From Sphingomonas sanguinis (lineage in GTDB: Bacteria; Pseudomonadota; Alphaproteobacteria; Sphingomonadales; Sphingomonadaceae), in the NCBI RefSeq assembly GCF_019297835.1, contig NZ_CP079203.1, forward strand, positions 4,021,001 through 4,085,000: DNA of 64,000 bases, written 5' to 3'. The position numbers and the translations under genes were made by a program. How positions within the stretch are numbered: the stretch's first letter is position 1; the number at the start of each line of letters is the position of its first letter. The notes under the pieces were generated by a model that searched no databases, was not told the DNA's origin, and was given only the letters and a program-made list of their open reading frames with translations. Below, piece after piece: positions 34,195 to 43,653 of the stretch.

Positions 34195-35205
34195 ATGCCC
34201 CATACCGATGGAACCGTGACGATCACCGTGAATGGCGAGCATAAGCGGGTTGCCGCCGGACTGTCGCTCGCCGATCTGGCCAGCCAGCTGGGGCTGGTGC
34301 CCGAAAAGGTGGCGGTGGAGCGCAATCTGGAGGTCGTGCCGCGCTCGACGCTGGCGGACGTGCAGGTCGAGGATGGCGACGAGATCGAGATCGTCCATTT
34401 CGTCGGCGGCGGCGATCATGCCGCACCGATCCTGGACGATGATTCGTGGGAAGTCGCCGGACAGCGTTTCCGCTCACGCCTGATCGTCGGCACCGGCAAG
34501 TACAAGGACTTCGCGCAGAACGCCGCGGCGGTCGAGGCGGCGGGGGCGGAGATCGTCACCGTGGCGGTGCGCCGGGTGAATGTGTCGGACCGCAATGCGC
34601 CGATGCTGACCGACTATATCGACCCGAAGAAAATCACCTATCTGCCCAACACGGCGGGCTGCTTCACCGCCGAGGATGCGATCCGCACGCTGCGGCTGGC
34701 GCGCGAGGCGGGCGGCTGGGAGCTGGTCAAGCTGGAGGTGCTGGGCGAGGCCAAGACGCTCTACCCGGATATGTATGAGACGCTGCGCGCGACCGAAATC
34801 CTGGCCAAGGAAGGCTTCAAGCCGATGGTCTACTGCGTCGACGATCCCATCGCGGCCAAGCGGCTGGAGGATGTCGGGGCAGTCGCGATCATGCCGCTGG
34901 GCGCGCCGATCGGCTCGGGGCTGGGCATTCAGAACAAGGTGACGATTCGCCTGATCGTCGAGGGTGCGAAGGTGCCCGTGCTGGTCGATGCGGGCGTCGG
35001 CACCGCGTCAGAGGCGGCCGTCGCCATGGAGCTGGGCTGCGACGGCGTGTTGATGAACACCGCCATCGCCGAGGCCAAGGACCCCGTGCTGATGGCCCGC
35101 GCGATGAAGGCCGGGGTCGAGGCGGGGCGCATGGCCTACCGCGCCGGGCGCATGGGAATGCGGCGCTACGCCGACCCTTCCAGCCCGCTTGCAGGCCTCA
35201 TCTGA
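34195..35205 (+). CDS. thiSG: Fused sulfur carrier ThiS - thiazole synthase ThiG
   Basis: The 336-residue protein joins ThiS (residues 8-73, ending IVHFVGGG) to ThiG (from about residue 84, [19 protein letters not shown]). The ThiG active-site Lys is at 179 ([11 protein letters not shown]), and [10 protein letters not shown] binds phosphate. ThiG makes the thiazole phosphate of thiamine using sulfur from the ThiS C-terminal thiocarboxylate. Here the Gly-Gly is internal, so a cleavage step or alternative chemistry is implied. ATG 34195 is chosen; GTG 34186 is in frame. No TPP riboswitch is visible upstream and no thiF or thiO follows. Confidence 0.93.
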   Translation: MPHTDGTVTITVNGEHKRVAAGLSLADLASQLGLVPEKVAVERNLEVVPRSTLADVQVEDGDEIEIVHFVGGGDHAAPILDDDSWEVAGQRFRSRLIVGTGKYKDFAQNAAAVEAAGAEIVTVAVRRVNVSDRNAPMLTDYIDPKKITYLPNTAGCFTAEDAIRTLRLAREAGGWELVKLEVLGEAKTLYPDMYETLRATEILAKEGFKPMVYCVDDPIAAKRLEDVGAVAIMPLGAPIGSGLGIQNKVTIRLIVEGAKVPVLVDAGVGTASEAAVAMELGCDGVLMNTAIAEAKDPVLMARAMKAGVEAGRMAYRAGRMGMRRYADPSSPLAGLI

Positions 35206-35217
35206 CATTAATTTCAG

Positions 35218-35242
35218 GGAACTTGCCGCGTAACGAACCGTT
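35218..35242 (+). promoter_or_regulatory. EcfG (general stress sigma factor) promoter of csbD
   Basis: GGAAC (35218-35222), 17 bp, then GTT (35240-35242, preceded by C) match the alphaproteobacterial GGAAC-N16/17-CGTT consensus. It is 53 bp before the csbD start. Confidence 0.75.
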
Positions 35243-35295
35243 CTGCTTCCGAGTGTTCAACGGGATTTGTCAATCCCCAGTAAATGGAGGCCGCA

Positions 35296-35478
35296 ATGGG
35301 TGAGCTGACCGACAAGATCAAGGGCAATGTCAACGAGCTGGTTGGCAAGGCCAAGGAAGCGATTGGCGAGCACAACGGCAACGACAAGCTCGTCGCCGAA
35401 GGCGAAGCCCAGCAGGTCGAAGGCAAGGGCCAGCAGATGAAGGGTTCGGTCAAGGGCGCCCTTGGCGACAACATCTGA
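35296..35478 (+). CDS. CsbD-family stress protein
   Basis: The 60-residue hydrophilic helical protein MGELTDKIKGNVNELVGKAK... has the CsbD repeat pattern (K..G...K...G), repeated near VEGKGQQMKGSVKGALGD. GGAGG lies 5 nt before ATG 35296; the earlier in-frame ATG 35284 includes this site. CsbD proteins accumulate under general stress with unknown activity. The EcfG-type promoter upstream fits this. Confidence 0.92.
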   Translation: MGELTDKIKGNVNELVGKAKEAIGEHNGNDKLVAEGEAQQVEGKGQQMKGSVKGALGDNI

Positions 35479-35522
35479 ATCTGCTAGCCGTTTTCTGACT
35501 AAAGCAATCAGCAACGAACTCG

Positions 35523-35556
35523 CCGCCCCGGTTATGCCGGGGCGGTTTTCTTTTGT
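35523..35556 (+). terminator. Rho-independent terminator of csbD
   Basis: CCGCCCCGG and CCGGGGCGG form a perfect 9-bp stem with a 5-nt loop, followed by TTTTCTTTTGT, 44 bp past the stop. Confidence 0.93.
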
Positions 35557-35674
35557 CTGTTGTAGCTTATCACGGTTGCTATCGATTGTATGGTAGCGGT
35601 ATCTTTGCTTTCTCGTGTGATTTGAACCGCACCATCATCGACATGGCGCGGGTTCGCTCGACGTGCGATCGACC

Positions 35675-37324
35675 TTACCGCCCTGCGATGCGGGATAGGG
35701 TCGTCACCGGGGTAATCACCTCGATGTCGGTTTTCAGATGCAGTAAGCGGACGCCCGTTTCGGCCATGGCGCGGGCGAGGGCAGGGGCGAAGTCTTGCGT
35801 CTGCGTCACCGTCTCGCTCCAGCAGCCATAAGCCCGTGCCAGCGCGGCGAAATCGGGGTTGGCGAGACTCGTCGCTGCGACACGGCCGGGATATTCACGC
35901 TCCTGGTGCATACGGATGGTGCCATAGCCGCCATTGTCGACGACGATGACCAGCATCGACGCGCCGTGCTGTACGGCGGTCGCCAGCTCCTGCCCGTTCA
36001 TCAGGAAACAGCCATCGCCCGCCAACGCGACGACCATGCGGTCCGGGTGGCGCAGCGCGGCAGCGGTGGCGGCGGGGACGCCGTACCCCATCGCGCCGCA
36101 GGTCGGGGCGAGCTGGCACCCCGGCTCGTAGCGCCAATAGCGATGCCACCAGCCCGAATAATTGCCCGCGCCGTTGCACAGGATCGAGTCAGCCGGAAGC
36201 GCCTCTCGCATCGCCGCGACGCATTGCCCCAGGTCGAGCGTCACGCCCTCGCGCGGCGCGGGTTCTGACCAGGCGAGATAGTTGGCATGGGCCTTCGCGC
36301 CGGACATGTGAGTCGCTCCGCGATCTCGCGCCAGCACGTCCAGCATCGCCGCGCCCTCGAACACGTCGCAGCAGAGCGCCAGATCGGTGCGATAGACGCT
36401 GTGCAGTTCCTGCGGGTCGGGGTGGATATGGACCAGCTTCTGTCCCGGATGATCCGGTGTGATGAGCGCATAGCCGTCCGTCGTCGCCTCGCCCAACCGC
36501 GCGCCGAGCACGATCAGGAGGTCGGCCTCCCGAACCCGTGCGACCAAAGCGGGGTTGGGGCCATAGCCCAGATTGCCCGCATAGACGGGGCATGAACTCG
36601 GCACCGCATCCTGGCGCCGAAACGCGGCGACGAGCGGTATGCCGGAGGTTTCGCCCCATTGCGCGACCATGCGAACCGCATCGTCGTTCCAATAAGCCCC
36701 GCCGACAATCGCCACCGGGCGCTCGGCGGCGTTGATAAGCTCTTGGACCTCCAGCGCGTCGGAGATCAATACGTCCTGCGCAGGCCGCTCGATCCGGGGG
36801 CGGGGCATGCCTTCCACCAAGTCGCACAACATATCCTCGGGCAGGGCGAGCACCACCGGTCCCGGTCGCCCGTTCATCGCGGTGGCATAGGCGCGGGCGA
36901 TATATTCGGGGATGCGCGCGGCATCGTCGATTCGCGCTGCCCATTTGGCAAGCGGGGCGAACATCGCCTGAAAGTCGACCTCCTGAAAGGCTTCGCGGTC
37001 GCGCGTGCCCCGGTCGACGTCGCCGATGCACAGGATCATCGGTTGCGAATCCTGCCGCGCGACATGCACGCCGATCGCCGCGTTGGTCGCGCCCGGCCCG
37101 CGCGTGACGAAGGCGATCCCCGGCCGCCCGCTCAGCTTGCCGTCGGCACAAGCCATGAAGGTCACGCCGCCTTCCTGCCGACACGTCACCAGATCGATGG
37201 CGGGCGTGTCGTGCAGCGCGTCGAGCACCGCCAAGAAACTCTCGCCCGGCACGGTGAAGATACGGTCGCACCCCTGTTCGAGAAGCGCATCGACAAGCAG
37301 GCGTCCGCCGGTTTTCAAAGTCAT
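35675..37324 (-). CDS. Thiamine-diphosphate-dependent enzyme (acetolactate-synthase-like)
   Basis: The 549-residue protein has the three ThDP-enzyme domains: an N-terminal PYR domain (FTVPGESFLAVLDALHD with the catalytic Glu in TCRQEGGVTFMA), a central domain (VAIVGGAYWNDDA), and a C-terminal PP domain with GDGCFLMNGQELATAVQHG and DNGGYGTI. It resembles the biosynthetic/catabolic acetolactate synthase and IlvG-like group. No regulatory subunit gene is adjacent and the true substrate is uncertain. ATG 37324 is the start; longer readings run antisense through scoA. Confidence 0.88.
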   Translation of the reverse strand: MTLKTGGRLLVDALLEQGCDRIFTVPGESFLAVLDALHDTPAIDLVTCRQEGGVTFMACADGKLSGRPGIAFVTRGPGATNAAIGVHVARQDSQPMILCIGDVDRGTRDREAFQEVDFQAMFAPLAKWAARIDDAARIPEYIARAYATAMNGRPGPVVLALPEDMLCDLVEGMPRPRIERPAQDVLISDALEVQELINAAERPVAIVGGAYWNDDAVRMVAQWGETSGIPLVAAFRRQDAVPSSCPVYAGNLGYGPNPALVARVREADLLIVLGARLGEATTDGYALITPDHPGQKLVHIHPDPQELHSVYRTDLALCCDVFEGAAMLDVLARDRGATHMSGAKAHANYLAWSEPAPREGVTLDLGQCVAAMREALPADSILCNGAGNYSGWWHRYWRYEPGCQLAPTCGAMGYGVPAATAAALRHPDRMVVALAGDGCFLMNGQELATAVQHGASMLVIVVDNGGYGTIRMHQEREYPGRVAATSLANPDFAALARAYGCWSETVTQTQDFAPALARAMAETGVRLLHLKTDIEVITPVTTLSRIAGR

Positions 37325-37447
37325 GGACGGCAGCCTAACGCCGCTTCGTGACAAAGCGCAAACGCTCGCCTGCGCAAAGCGTAAAGCCTGGCTTGACCCG
37401 GCTCCGTGCCTCCGCCTAACGCTTGCGCCATCATAGGGAGGACGCCC

Positions 37448-38149
37448 ATGCAGAAGCTCTATTCCGACGCGGCCGTCGCGCTCGACGGCCTGCTCCATGA
37501 CGGCATGACGATCTGCGCCGGGGGCTTCGGCCTGTGCGGCATCCCGGAGCGGCTGATCGACGCGATCGAGGCCGCCGGGGTCAAGGACCTGACCATCGCC
37601 AGCAACAATGCCGGGATCGACGGCGTGGGTCTGGGCAAGCTGCTCCGCTCGCATCAGGTGAAGAAGATGATCTCGTCCTATGTCGGCGAGAACAAGGAGT
37701 TCGAGCGGCAATATCTCAGCGGCGAGTTGGAGGTCGAGTTCTGCCCGCAAGGGACGCTCGCCGAACGCTGCCGGGCCGGGGGCGCGGGCATTCCTGGCTT
37801 CTATACCAAGACCGGGGTCGGCACGAAGGTCGCCGAGGGCAAGGAGGTGAAGAGCTTCGACGGCGAGGACTATATTCTCGAACGCGGCATCCGCGCCGAT
37901 CTGTCGATCATCAAGGGGTGGAAGGCCGACGAGGCCGGGAACCTGATCTTCCGCAAGACCGCGCGCAACTTCAACCAGCCCATGGCGACGGCGGGGCGCA
38001 TCTGCGTGGCCGAGGTGGAGGAGGTGGTGCCGGTGGGTTCGCTCGATCCCGACCAGATCCATCTGCCGGGCATCTATGTGAAGCGGATGATCGTCGGCGC
38101 GCCGTATGAGAAGAAGATCGAGTTCCGCACGGTGCGCGAGCGGGTCTGA
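37448..38149 (+). CDS. scoA: 3-oxoacid CoA-transferase subunit A
   Basis: The 233-residue class I CoA-transferase alpha subunit has the [21 protein letters not shown] oxyanion loop (split at residue 20), [37 protein letters not shown] and [19 protein letters not shown]. With ScoB it moves CoA from succinyl-CoA to acetoacetate. The start has GGGAGG. Its partner scoB is not next to it: a repeat and a phosphatase gene intervene. Confidence 0.95.
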   Translation: MQKLYSDAAVALDGLLHDGMTICAGGFGLCGIPERLIDAIEAAGVKDLTIASNNAGIDGVGLGKLLRSHQVKKMISSYVGENKEFERQYLSGELEVEFCPQGTLAERCRAGGAGIPGFYTKTGVGTKVAEGKEVKSFDGEDYILERGIRADLSIIKGWKADEAGNLIFRKTARNFNQPMATAGRICVAEVEEVVPVGSLDPDQIHLPGIYVKRMIVGAPYEKKIEFRTVRERV

Positions 38150-38156
38150 TTTTTTG

Positions 38157-38320
38157 GGGGAGGGGGATGCGGAGAGCGCCAGCCCTCCCCCCGACCCCCT
38201 CCCGCCTGCGGGAGGGGGAGCGCGCTTGGCGGACATAGGGGGCTGAAACGCATGTCATGGAAGCAAAACGGTAGCAGCAAAACCTCTCCCCTCCCGCAGG
38301 CGGGGGGGGGCGAGGGAGGG
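38157..38320. repeat. Variant C-rich/G-rich palindromic repeat with a G9 run
   Basis: Several CTCCCGC/GCGGGAG hairpin units occur, notably 38200-38219 and 38287-38310, resembling family I but with CCCGC-type arms. A run of nine G (38302-38310) interrupts one arm. The element spans the scoA-phosphatase gap and is read through in frame from ATG 38252. Confidence 0.7.
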
Positions 38321-38341
38321 AACGCCGTTCTGAGGCTAGGC

Positions 38342-39199
38342 ATGGCGCTAGCCACCGCCCTGACCCTGTCCGGCTGCGTCGTAGCGGTCGGCAATAACAG
38401 TCCAGCCCCGTCGTCCTCCGTCCCGACCGGGAAAGAAAAGCTGGCAGGGATGCAATATCTCTACGGTTCGGCCGAAGCCGACGCGATCTCGCGCCAGGCC
38501 TGGAACGCGCTCGTCACCTATGCCGCCGACCGGGTACGCCGTCCGCAAGCCGACAGCGTCGTGCTGGCCCAGGGCGCGAGCCTGGAAAACCCGCGCTTCA
38601 CCTCCTGCACGGGCAAGCGCCCGGCGGCCGTCTTCGACGTCGACGAGACGGTCCTTCAAAATCTCGGCTTCGAATATGACGATCTGACCGGCCGTCCCGA
38701 CCGCGACTTCCCGACCCGCTGGCGCGCCTGGGAGCAGAGCGATGGCCATGCCGTCCTGCCCACCCCCGGCGCGGCGGAGGCGATCGCCGATCTGCGCGCG
38801 ATGGGCGTGACGGTGATCTTCAACACCAATCGCGACGATCCCGCCGGGGCCGCGCGGGTGATCGAGGCGGCGGGGCTTGGCCCGGCGGTGCATGGCGACA
38901 CGCTGTTCGTGCGGCCCGACACGGGCAGCGGCGACAACAAGGACCCGCGCCGCTGGCAGATCGCGCAGCGTTACTGCGTGATCGCGATGGGCGGTGATCA
39001 GCTCGGCGATTTCAGCGAGTTGTTCAACACCTCTGCCACGGTGGCGCAGCGCCGGAGCCGTGCGGACGCCCCGCGTATCGCCGCGCTGTGGGGACGCGGC
39101 TGGTTCGTCTTCCCGAACCCCGTCTATGGCAAGGCGCTGAAGGGCAGCGCCGACGACATCTTCCCCGCCGACCGGCGGTGGCACCCGACAGGAGAGTAA
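38342..39199 (+). CDS. e(P4)-like acid phosphatase lipoprotein (HAD subfamily IIIB)
   Basis: The 285-residue protein has a lipobox (TLSGC) near its start, so it is probably a lipoprotein. The HAD class B/C-like core has DVDETVLQN (DxDxT nucleophile motif), FNTNRDD (motif II) and [10 protein letters not shown] (motif IV). It should dephosphorylate periplasmic nucleotides or other monoesters. The start is unclear: ATG 38342 has GAGG 6 nt upstream but no basic n-region, while ATG 38252 is also in frame and would read through the repeat. The stop is 2 bp from the scoB start, which places it inside the sco operon. Confidence 0.85.
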   Translation: MALATALTLSGCVVAVGNNSPAPSSSVPTGKEKLAGMQYLYGSAEADAISRQAWNALVTYAADRVRRPQADSVVLAQGASLENPRFTSCTGKRPAAVFDVDETVLQNLGFEYDDLTGRPDRDFPTRWRAWEQSDGHAVLPTPGAAEAIADLRAMGVTVIFNTNRDDPAGAARVIEAAGLGPAVHGDTLFVRPDTGSGDNKDPRRWQIAQRYCVIAMGGDQLGDFSELFNTSATVAQRRSRADAPRIAALWGRGWFVFPNPVYGKALKGSADDIFPADRRWHPTGE

Positions 39200-39201
39200 C
39201 G

Positions 39202-39837
39202 ATGGCCTGGACCCGCGACGAAATGGCCGCCCGTGCGGCCAAGGAGCTGAAGGACGGTTTCTACGTCAATCTCGGCATCGGCATCCCGACGCTGGTGGCC
39301 AACCATATCCCGCAAGGCGTTGAAGTCACGCTGCAATCCGAAAACGGGATGCTGGGCATCGGGCCGTTTCCCTATGACGACGAGGTCGATCCCGACCTGA
39401 TCAACGCGGGCAAGCAGACGATCAGCGAGCTGCCGCACTCGGTCTATTTCTCGTCCGCCGACAGTTTCGCGATGATCCGGGGCGGGCATATCGACCTGAC
39501 CGTGCTGGGCGCGATGGAAGTGTCCGAGGGCGGCGACATCGCCAACTGGATGATCCCAGGCAAGATGATCAAGGGCATGGGCGGCGCGATGGACCTGGTC
39601 GCGGGCGTCAAGAAGATCATCGTCGTCATGGAGCATAATGCCAAGGACGGCAGCCCGAAATTCATCCCCGAATGCACCCTGCCGCTGACCGGCCGCAACG
39701 TCGTCGACATGATCGTCACCGACCTGGCGGTTTTCCAGCGCCCCGATCACGACAGCGCCTTCCGCCTGATCGAATGCGCGCCCGGCGTCACCGCCGATGA
39801 GGTGGCGGCGAAGACGACGGCGAAGTTCGAGCGCTGA
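39202..39837 (+). CDS. scoB: 3-oxoacid CoA-transferase subunit B
   Basis: The 211-residue beta subunit has [16 protein letters not shown], the catalytic Glu in [50 protein letters not shown] and TDLAVF. It completes the succinyl-CoA:acetoacetate CoA-transferase with ScoA. GGAGAG is upstream, inside the end of the phosphatase gene. The stop overlaps the GST start by 1 bp (TGATG). Confidence 0.95.
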   Translation: MAWTRDEMAARAAKELKDGFYVNLGIGIPTLVANHIPQGVEVTLQSENGMLGIGPFPYDDEVDPDLINAGKQTISELPHSVYFSSADSFAMIRGGHIDLTVLGAMEVSEGGDIANWMIPGKMIKGMGGAMDLVAGVKKIIVVMEHNAKDGSPKFIPECTLPLTGRNVVDMIVTDLAVFQRPDHDSAFRLIECAPGVTADEVAAKTTAKFER

Positions 39838-40526
39838 TGACCTATACGCTCGTCACCGCGAACCGGAATTATTCGAGCTGGTCGCTGCGCCCCTGGTTGC
39901 TGATGAAGGCGCTGGGGATCGGCTTCACCGACCGGATCGAGCCGTTCGCGGCGGCGGAGAACTACGAGGCGTTCCGCGCCTTCTCGCCGACGGGGCAGGT
40001 GCCGGTGCTGATCGATGGCGAGCGGACCGTTTGGGACTCGCTGGGCATCACGCTGTATCTGGCCGAACGGCATCCGGGTGTCTGGCCCGAGGACGAAGCG
40101 GCGCGGGCCTGGGCGATGTGCGCGGTGGCGGAAATGCATGGCGGCTTCGGCGCGCTGCGGGCCGAGCGAACGATGAATATCGGGGTGCGGGTGGACGCCA
40201 AGCCAGCATCACCCCGGCTGGAGCGCGATGTCGCACGGCTGGCGGAATTATGGGGCGAGGGGCTGTCGCAATTTGGCGGGCCCTGGCTGGCGGGTGATCG
40301 GTTCTCGGCGGTCGATGCCTTCTACGCGCCGGTCGCGTTCCGGGTGCGGACCTACGGCATCGATGTCGGCCCGGTGGGGGCAGCATGGGTCGAGACGGTT
40401 CTGGCGCATCCAGCGATGCGGGATTGGGAAGCGCAGGCGCTGGCGGAGACGTGGCGCGACCCGGATCATGAAATCGAACTGGCGGAGTGCGGCGGCGTGA
40501 CGGCGGACTATCGCGCCAAGGGGTAA
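39837..40526 (+). CDS. Glutathione S-transferase family protein
   Basis: The 229-residue protein has an N-terminal thioredoxin-like domain (YTLVTANRNYSSWSLRPWLLMKAL with the active-site Ser in YSSWSLR, then SPTGQVPVLIDGERTVWDS for glutathione binding) and an all-helical C-terminal domain. It may conjugate or isomerise glutathione-linked substrates, and the S-S-W-S motif is close to the zeta/theta-like bacterial group. It is translationally coupled to scoB. Confidence 0.88.
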   Translation: MTYTLVTANRNYSSWSLRPWLLMKALGIGFTDRIEPFAAAENYEAFRAFSPTGQVPVLIDGERTVWDSLGITLYLAERHPGVWPEDEAARAWAMCAVAEMHGGFGALRAERTMNIGVRVDAKPASPRLERDVARLAELWGEGLSQFGGPWLAGDRFSAVDAFYAPVAFRVRTYGIDVGPVGAAWVETVLAHPAMRDWEAQALAETWRDPDHEIELAECGGVTADYRAKG

Positions 40527-40537
40527 GGGCGGGGCGT

Positions 40538-40620
40538 GGCCTTCGACTTCGCTCAGGCTGAACGGAGGTTGTGAAGGGCCGCCTCGCTCGCTCCGTTCAG
40601 CCTGAGCGAAGTCGAAGGCC
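40538..40620. repeat. Interspersed repeat, family II, copy 2 (29-bp inverted repeat)
   Basis: The arms 40538-40566 and 40592-40620 are perfect 29-bp inverted repeats around a 25-nt loop, containing CTTCGACTTCGCTCAGGCTG. It lies 11 bp after the GST stop and may serve as its terminator. Related to 27295-27363. Confidence 0.88.
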
Positions 40621-40701
40621 AAGGGAATCCCCACCGAAATCGAAATAACATTGCGCCACACCTTTGCGTCGCGTGCCTTTTCGGATAACAGCGCCCCCAT
40701 C

Positions 40702-42156
40702 ATGGCCCAACGACCCCAGACTCTGTACGAGAAGATCTGGGCCGCGCACGTTGTCGAACGGCGGCCCGATGGCACCTGTCTCATCTATATCGACCGTCAC
40801 CTCGTCCACGAGGTGACGAGTCCGCAGGCGTTCGAGGGGCTACGTGCCGCCGGGCGCAAGGTGCGTCGTCCCGAGCTGACGCTGGCCGTCCCCGATCACA
40901 ATCTGCCGACCACGCCGCGCAAGGACGCGAACGGCAACCTCCTGCCCATCGCCGACCCGGAAAGCGCGCAGCAGCTGGAGGCTCTTCGCCGCAACACGGC
41001 CGAGTTCGGCGTCGACTATATCGACGCGACGGCGGCGGCGCAGGGCATCGTCCATGTCGTAGGTCCCGAACAGGGCTTCACCCTGCCGGGCACGACGCTG
41101 GTCTGCGGCGACAGCCATACCTCGGCGCATGGTGCGCTGGGCGCGCTGGCTTTCGGCATCGGCACGTCGGAGGTCGAGCATGTGCTGGCGACCCAGACGT
41201 TGCTGCTCTCCCCGTCCAAGACGATGGAGGTCCGCGTCGACGGCGTGCTGGGCCACGGCGTATCGGCCAAGGACGTGGTGCTGGCGATCATCGGCAAGAT
41301 CGGCGCGGCCGGCGGGACCGGCCATGTCATCGAGTTCACCGGCAGCGTCATCCGCAACTTGTCGGTCGAAGGTCGCCTGACCATCGCCAACATGTCGATC
41401 GAGGGCGGTGCCCGCGCGGGCCTGATCGCGCCGGACGAGACGACCTTCGCCTATCTGAAGGACCGTCCGATGGCGCCCAAGGGCGCGGATTGGGACAAGG
41501 CGGTCGCCTGGTGGCGGACGCTGCCGACCGATCGGGGTGCGGTCTACGACAAGGTCGTGACGCTCGACGCCGCCGACATTGCGCCCAACCTGACCTGGGG
41601 CACCAGCCCCGAGGACGTGGTGCCGATCACCGGCGTCGTGCCCGACCCCGACAGCTTCGCCGATCCCTCCAAGCGCGAAGCAGCGCGCAAGTCGCTGGAT
41701 TATATGGGTCTGACCCCCGGCACCGCGATGCAGGACATCGGCGTTCAGCATGTCTTTATCGGCAGCTGCACCAATAGCCGGATCGAGGATTTGCGCGCCG
41801 CCGCCGCCGTGGCGCGCGACCGCAAGGTGGCCGACGGCGTTCGCGCGCTGGTCGTCCCCGGCTCGGGCCTAGTGAAGCGCCAGGCCGAGGAAGAGGGGCT
41901 CGACCGCATCTTCGTGCAGGCGGGCTTCGAATGGCGTGAGCCGGGCTGTTCGATGTGCCTGGCGATGAACCCGGACAAGGTGCCCGCGGGCGAACGCTGC
42001 GCCTCGACCTCGAACCGCAATTTCGTCGGTCGGCAGGGGCCGGGTGCGCGGACCCATCTCGTTTCCCCCGCCATGGCGGCGGCGGCGGCGGTGACCGGGC
42101 GCCTTTTCGATGTTAGAGAGTTGAAGACGCACGATTTCGATCGTGAAGACGTTTGA
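40702..42156 (+). CDS. leuC: 3-isopropylmalate dehydratase large subunit
   Basis: The 484-residue aconitase-family enzyme of leucine biosynthesis has [46 protein letters not shown] and [13 protein letters not shown]; the three Cys that hold the 4Fe-4S cluster are in the first, GSC and CSMC motifs. ATG 40702 matches family N-termini ([13 protein letters not shown]). It is followed by a tiny gene and leuD. Confidence 0.97.
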   Translation: MAQRPQTLYEKIWAAHVVERRPDGTCLIYIDRHLVHEVTSPQAFEGLRAAGRKVRRPELTLAVPDHNLPTTPRKDANGNLLPIADPESAQQLEALRRNTAEFGVDYIDATAAAQGIVHVVGPEQGFTLPGTTLVCGDSHTSAHGALGALAFGIGTSEVEHVLATQTLLLSPSKTMEVRVDGVLGHGVSAKDVVLAIIGKIGAAGGTGHVIEFTGSVIRNLSVEGRLTIANMSIEGGARAGLIAPDETTFAYLKDRPMAPKGADWDKAVAWWRTLPTDRGAVYDKVVTLDAADIAPNLTWGTSPEDVVPITGVVPDPDSFADPSKREAARKSLDYMGLTPGTAMQDIGVQHVFIGSCTNSRIEDLRAAAAVARDRKVADGVRALVVPGSGLVKRQAEEEGLDRIFVQAGFEWREPGCSMCLAMNPDKVPAGERCASTSNRNFVGRQGPGARTHLVSPAMAAAAAVTGRLFDVRELKTHDFDREDV

Positions 42157-42194
42157 TAGCGACGACTCTGACAGGGACGATAGGGGAAGCCATC

Positions 42195-42314
42195 ATGAAG
42201 CACGTATTGGTCATGCTCGTTACCGGCGCGGTTCTGTGCGGCGCGGCCGCCTATGCGGCCGGTATCGCCTCGCGCCCTGCGGTGGCCGAGCAGCGTCCGG
42301 CGCGCGCGGGCTGA
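42195..42314 (+). CDS. Tiny membrane or secreted protein between leuC and leuD
   Basis: A 39-codon reading frame starts at ATG 42195 behind AGGGGAAG. The product [20 protein letters not shown] (continuing [13 protein letters not shown]) is one hydrophobic helix or a signal peptide with a short basic tail. It fills the leuC-leuD gap and is probably co-transcribed with them. No function is known. Confidence 0.6.
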   Translation: MKHVLVMLVTGAVLCGAAAYAAGIASRPAVAEQRPARAG

Positions 42315-42345
42315 CGCCGAAATTTTCGAATACAGGGATGATGGA

Positions 42346-42963
42346 ATGAATCCGGTCACGACCGTCTCCGGCACCGCTTACCCTTGGGGTGCCAAGAATA
42401 TCGATACGGATGTCATCATCCCGGCGCACTGGCTGAAGACGATCACCCGCGCCGGTCTGGGGCGCGGCGCGTTCGAGACGGTACGTGCGCAGGCGGGCAA
42501 TATCTTCGACGATCCGCGCTATGCGGGCGCGCCGATCCTCATCGCGGGCGACAATTTCGGTTGCGGGTCCAGCCGTGAACATGCCGCATGGGCCTTGGCC
42601 GATATGGGCATCCAGGCAGTGATCGCGCCCAGCTTCTCGGACATTTTTTCGGGCAACGCCTTCAAGAACGGCATTGTGCCCGTGGTCCTGCCGCAAGATG
42701 CGGTCGACCGGCTGATCGAGGTGGCGAAGGACCAGCCGATCACCGTAGATCTGGAGACGATGACCGTCACGACGCCGTTCCAGGATCGCTTTGCGTTCGA
42801 ACTGGACCCGTTCCGCCGCGAATGCCTGATGAAGGGGCTGGACGAGGTGGGGCTGACCCTGGCGCGCGATGAAGCGATCGGCCGCTTCGAGGGCGAGATG
42901 GGCGAGGGACGCCCCTGGATCGCCGGGCGGCAGCGGCTGGATGCGGCGGCGGCCAGCGCCTGA
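42346..42963 (+). CDS. leuD: 3-isopropylmalate dehydratase small subunit
   Basis: The 205-residue swivelling-domain partner of LeuC has [35 protein letters not shown] and [21 protein letters not shown] 42346 matches family N-termini. With LeuC it interconverts 2- and 3-isopropylmalate. Confidence 0.97.
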   Translation: MNPVTTVSGTAYPWGAKNIDTDVIIPAHWLKTITRAGLGRGAFETVRAQAGNIFDDPRYAGAPILIAGDNFGCGSSREHAAWALADMGIQAVIAPSFSDIFSGNAFKNGIVPVVLPQDAVDRLIEVAKDQPITVDLETMTVTTPFQDRFAFELDPFRRECLMKGLDEVGLTLARDEAIGRFEGEMGEGRPWIAGRQRLDAAAASA

Positions 42964-42969
42964 GCGCGA

Positions 42970-43095
42970 TCAGGACGCGACGACGACCACACCCGCGATC
43001 AGCGCCCACATGGCAAGCGATCCGATAACGCCGTTGACGATGCCGAGCATCGGGTTGCCCCGACGATCCGGTGGCATGACGCGGGGATCAGGCAT
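42970..43095 (-). CDS. Small single-span membrane protein
   Basis: A 41-codon frame starts at ATG 43095 with AGGAGAG 6 nt upstream. The product begins MPDPRVMPPDRRGNPMLG and continues as a hydrophobic helix (IVNGVIGSLAMWALIAGVVV). It is convergent with leuD, the stop codons being 6 bp apart. The strong ribosome site supports it; function unknown. Confidence 0.65.
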   Translation of the reverse strand: MPDPRVMPPDRRGNPMLGIVNGVIGSLAMWALIAGVVVVAS

Positions 43096-43327
43096 GACAC
43101 TCTCCTAGGTTGTCGGTGACGGTCCGGAAGTGGCCGGATCCGTCCCGTTTTGCTTTCATTTACACTACGCTCCACTGGCCTCCCGGGTTCCATTCGTTAC
43201 GCCTGCGCAACGGTGTTCGCGGGCGTGGTCAACACATGATCGGCGCATCGGTTGCACGCGGGCGCGCCGCCCCCTATCTCGGTCGCAGTGATGGAATGGC
43301 CCATAGGGGTTGGGGGATGGCGAACCG

Positions 43328-43651
43328 ATGACCAGTTTCGACGATCGCAGGAAGGGCCTGGAGGCCAAGTTCGTGGCCGATCAGGACATGCTGTTCCGTA
43401 TCACCGCGCGGCGCAACCGGCTGGTCGCGCAATGGGCGGCCGAGCGGATGAAGCTGACGCCCGCCGAGACCGACGCCTATGCCAAGGCGGTCGTGCAGGC
43501 CGATTTCGAGGAAGCGGGCGATGAGGATGTCATTCGCAAGCTGCTCGGCGACCTGACCGCCGCCGGGATCGACGTGGACGAGGTCGAGGTCCGCCGCGCG
43601 CTGGACGAGCAGCAAGTCGAGGCGCGCCGCCAGTTGATGGAGAGCCGCTGA
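43328..43651 (+). CDS. DUF1476 protein, F1Fo-ATPase zeta-type inhibitor
   Basis: The 107-residue helical protein MTSFDDRRKGLEAKFVADQD has LMFRITARRNRLVAQWAAE-like LFRITARRNRLVAQWAAERM and DVIRKLLGDLTAAGI. This family is the zeta subunit of alphaproteobacterial F1Fo-ATPase, which blocks ATP hydrolysis. It is 2 bp upstream of bolA. ATG 43328 is preferred to the in-frame ATG 43310 by family N-termini. Confidence 0.9.
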   Translation: MTSFDDRRKGLEAKFVADQDMLFRITARRNRLVAQWAAERMKLTPAETDAYAKAVVQADFEEAGDEDVIRKLLGDLTAAGIDVDEVEVRRALDEQQVEARRQLMESR

Positions 43652-43653
43652 CC

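Noticed and set aside
37325..38236. N-terminal extension of the ThDP enzyme frame
   Set aside because: The extension runs antisense through scoA and matches nothing. The enzyme's own start at 37324 fits the family.
40527..40701. Leader peptide or attenuator for leucine
   Set aside because: No short frame with consecutive Leu codons. The only structure is the family II repeat.
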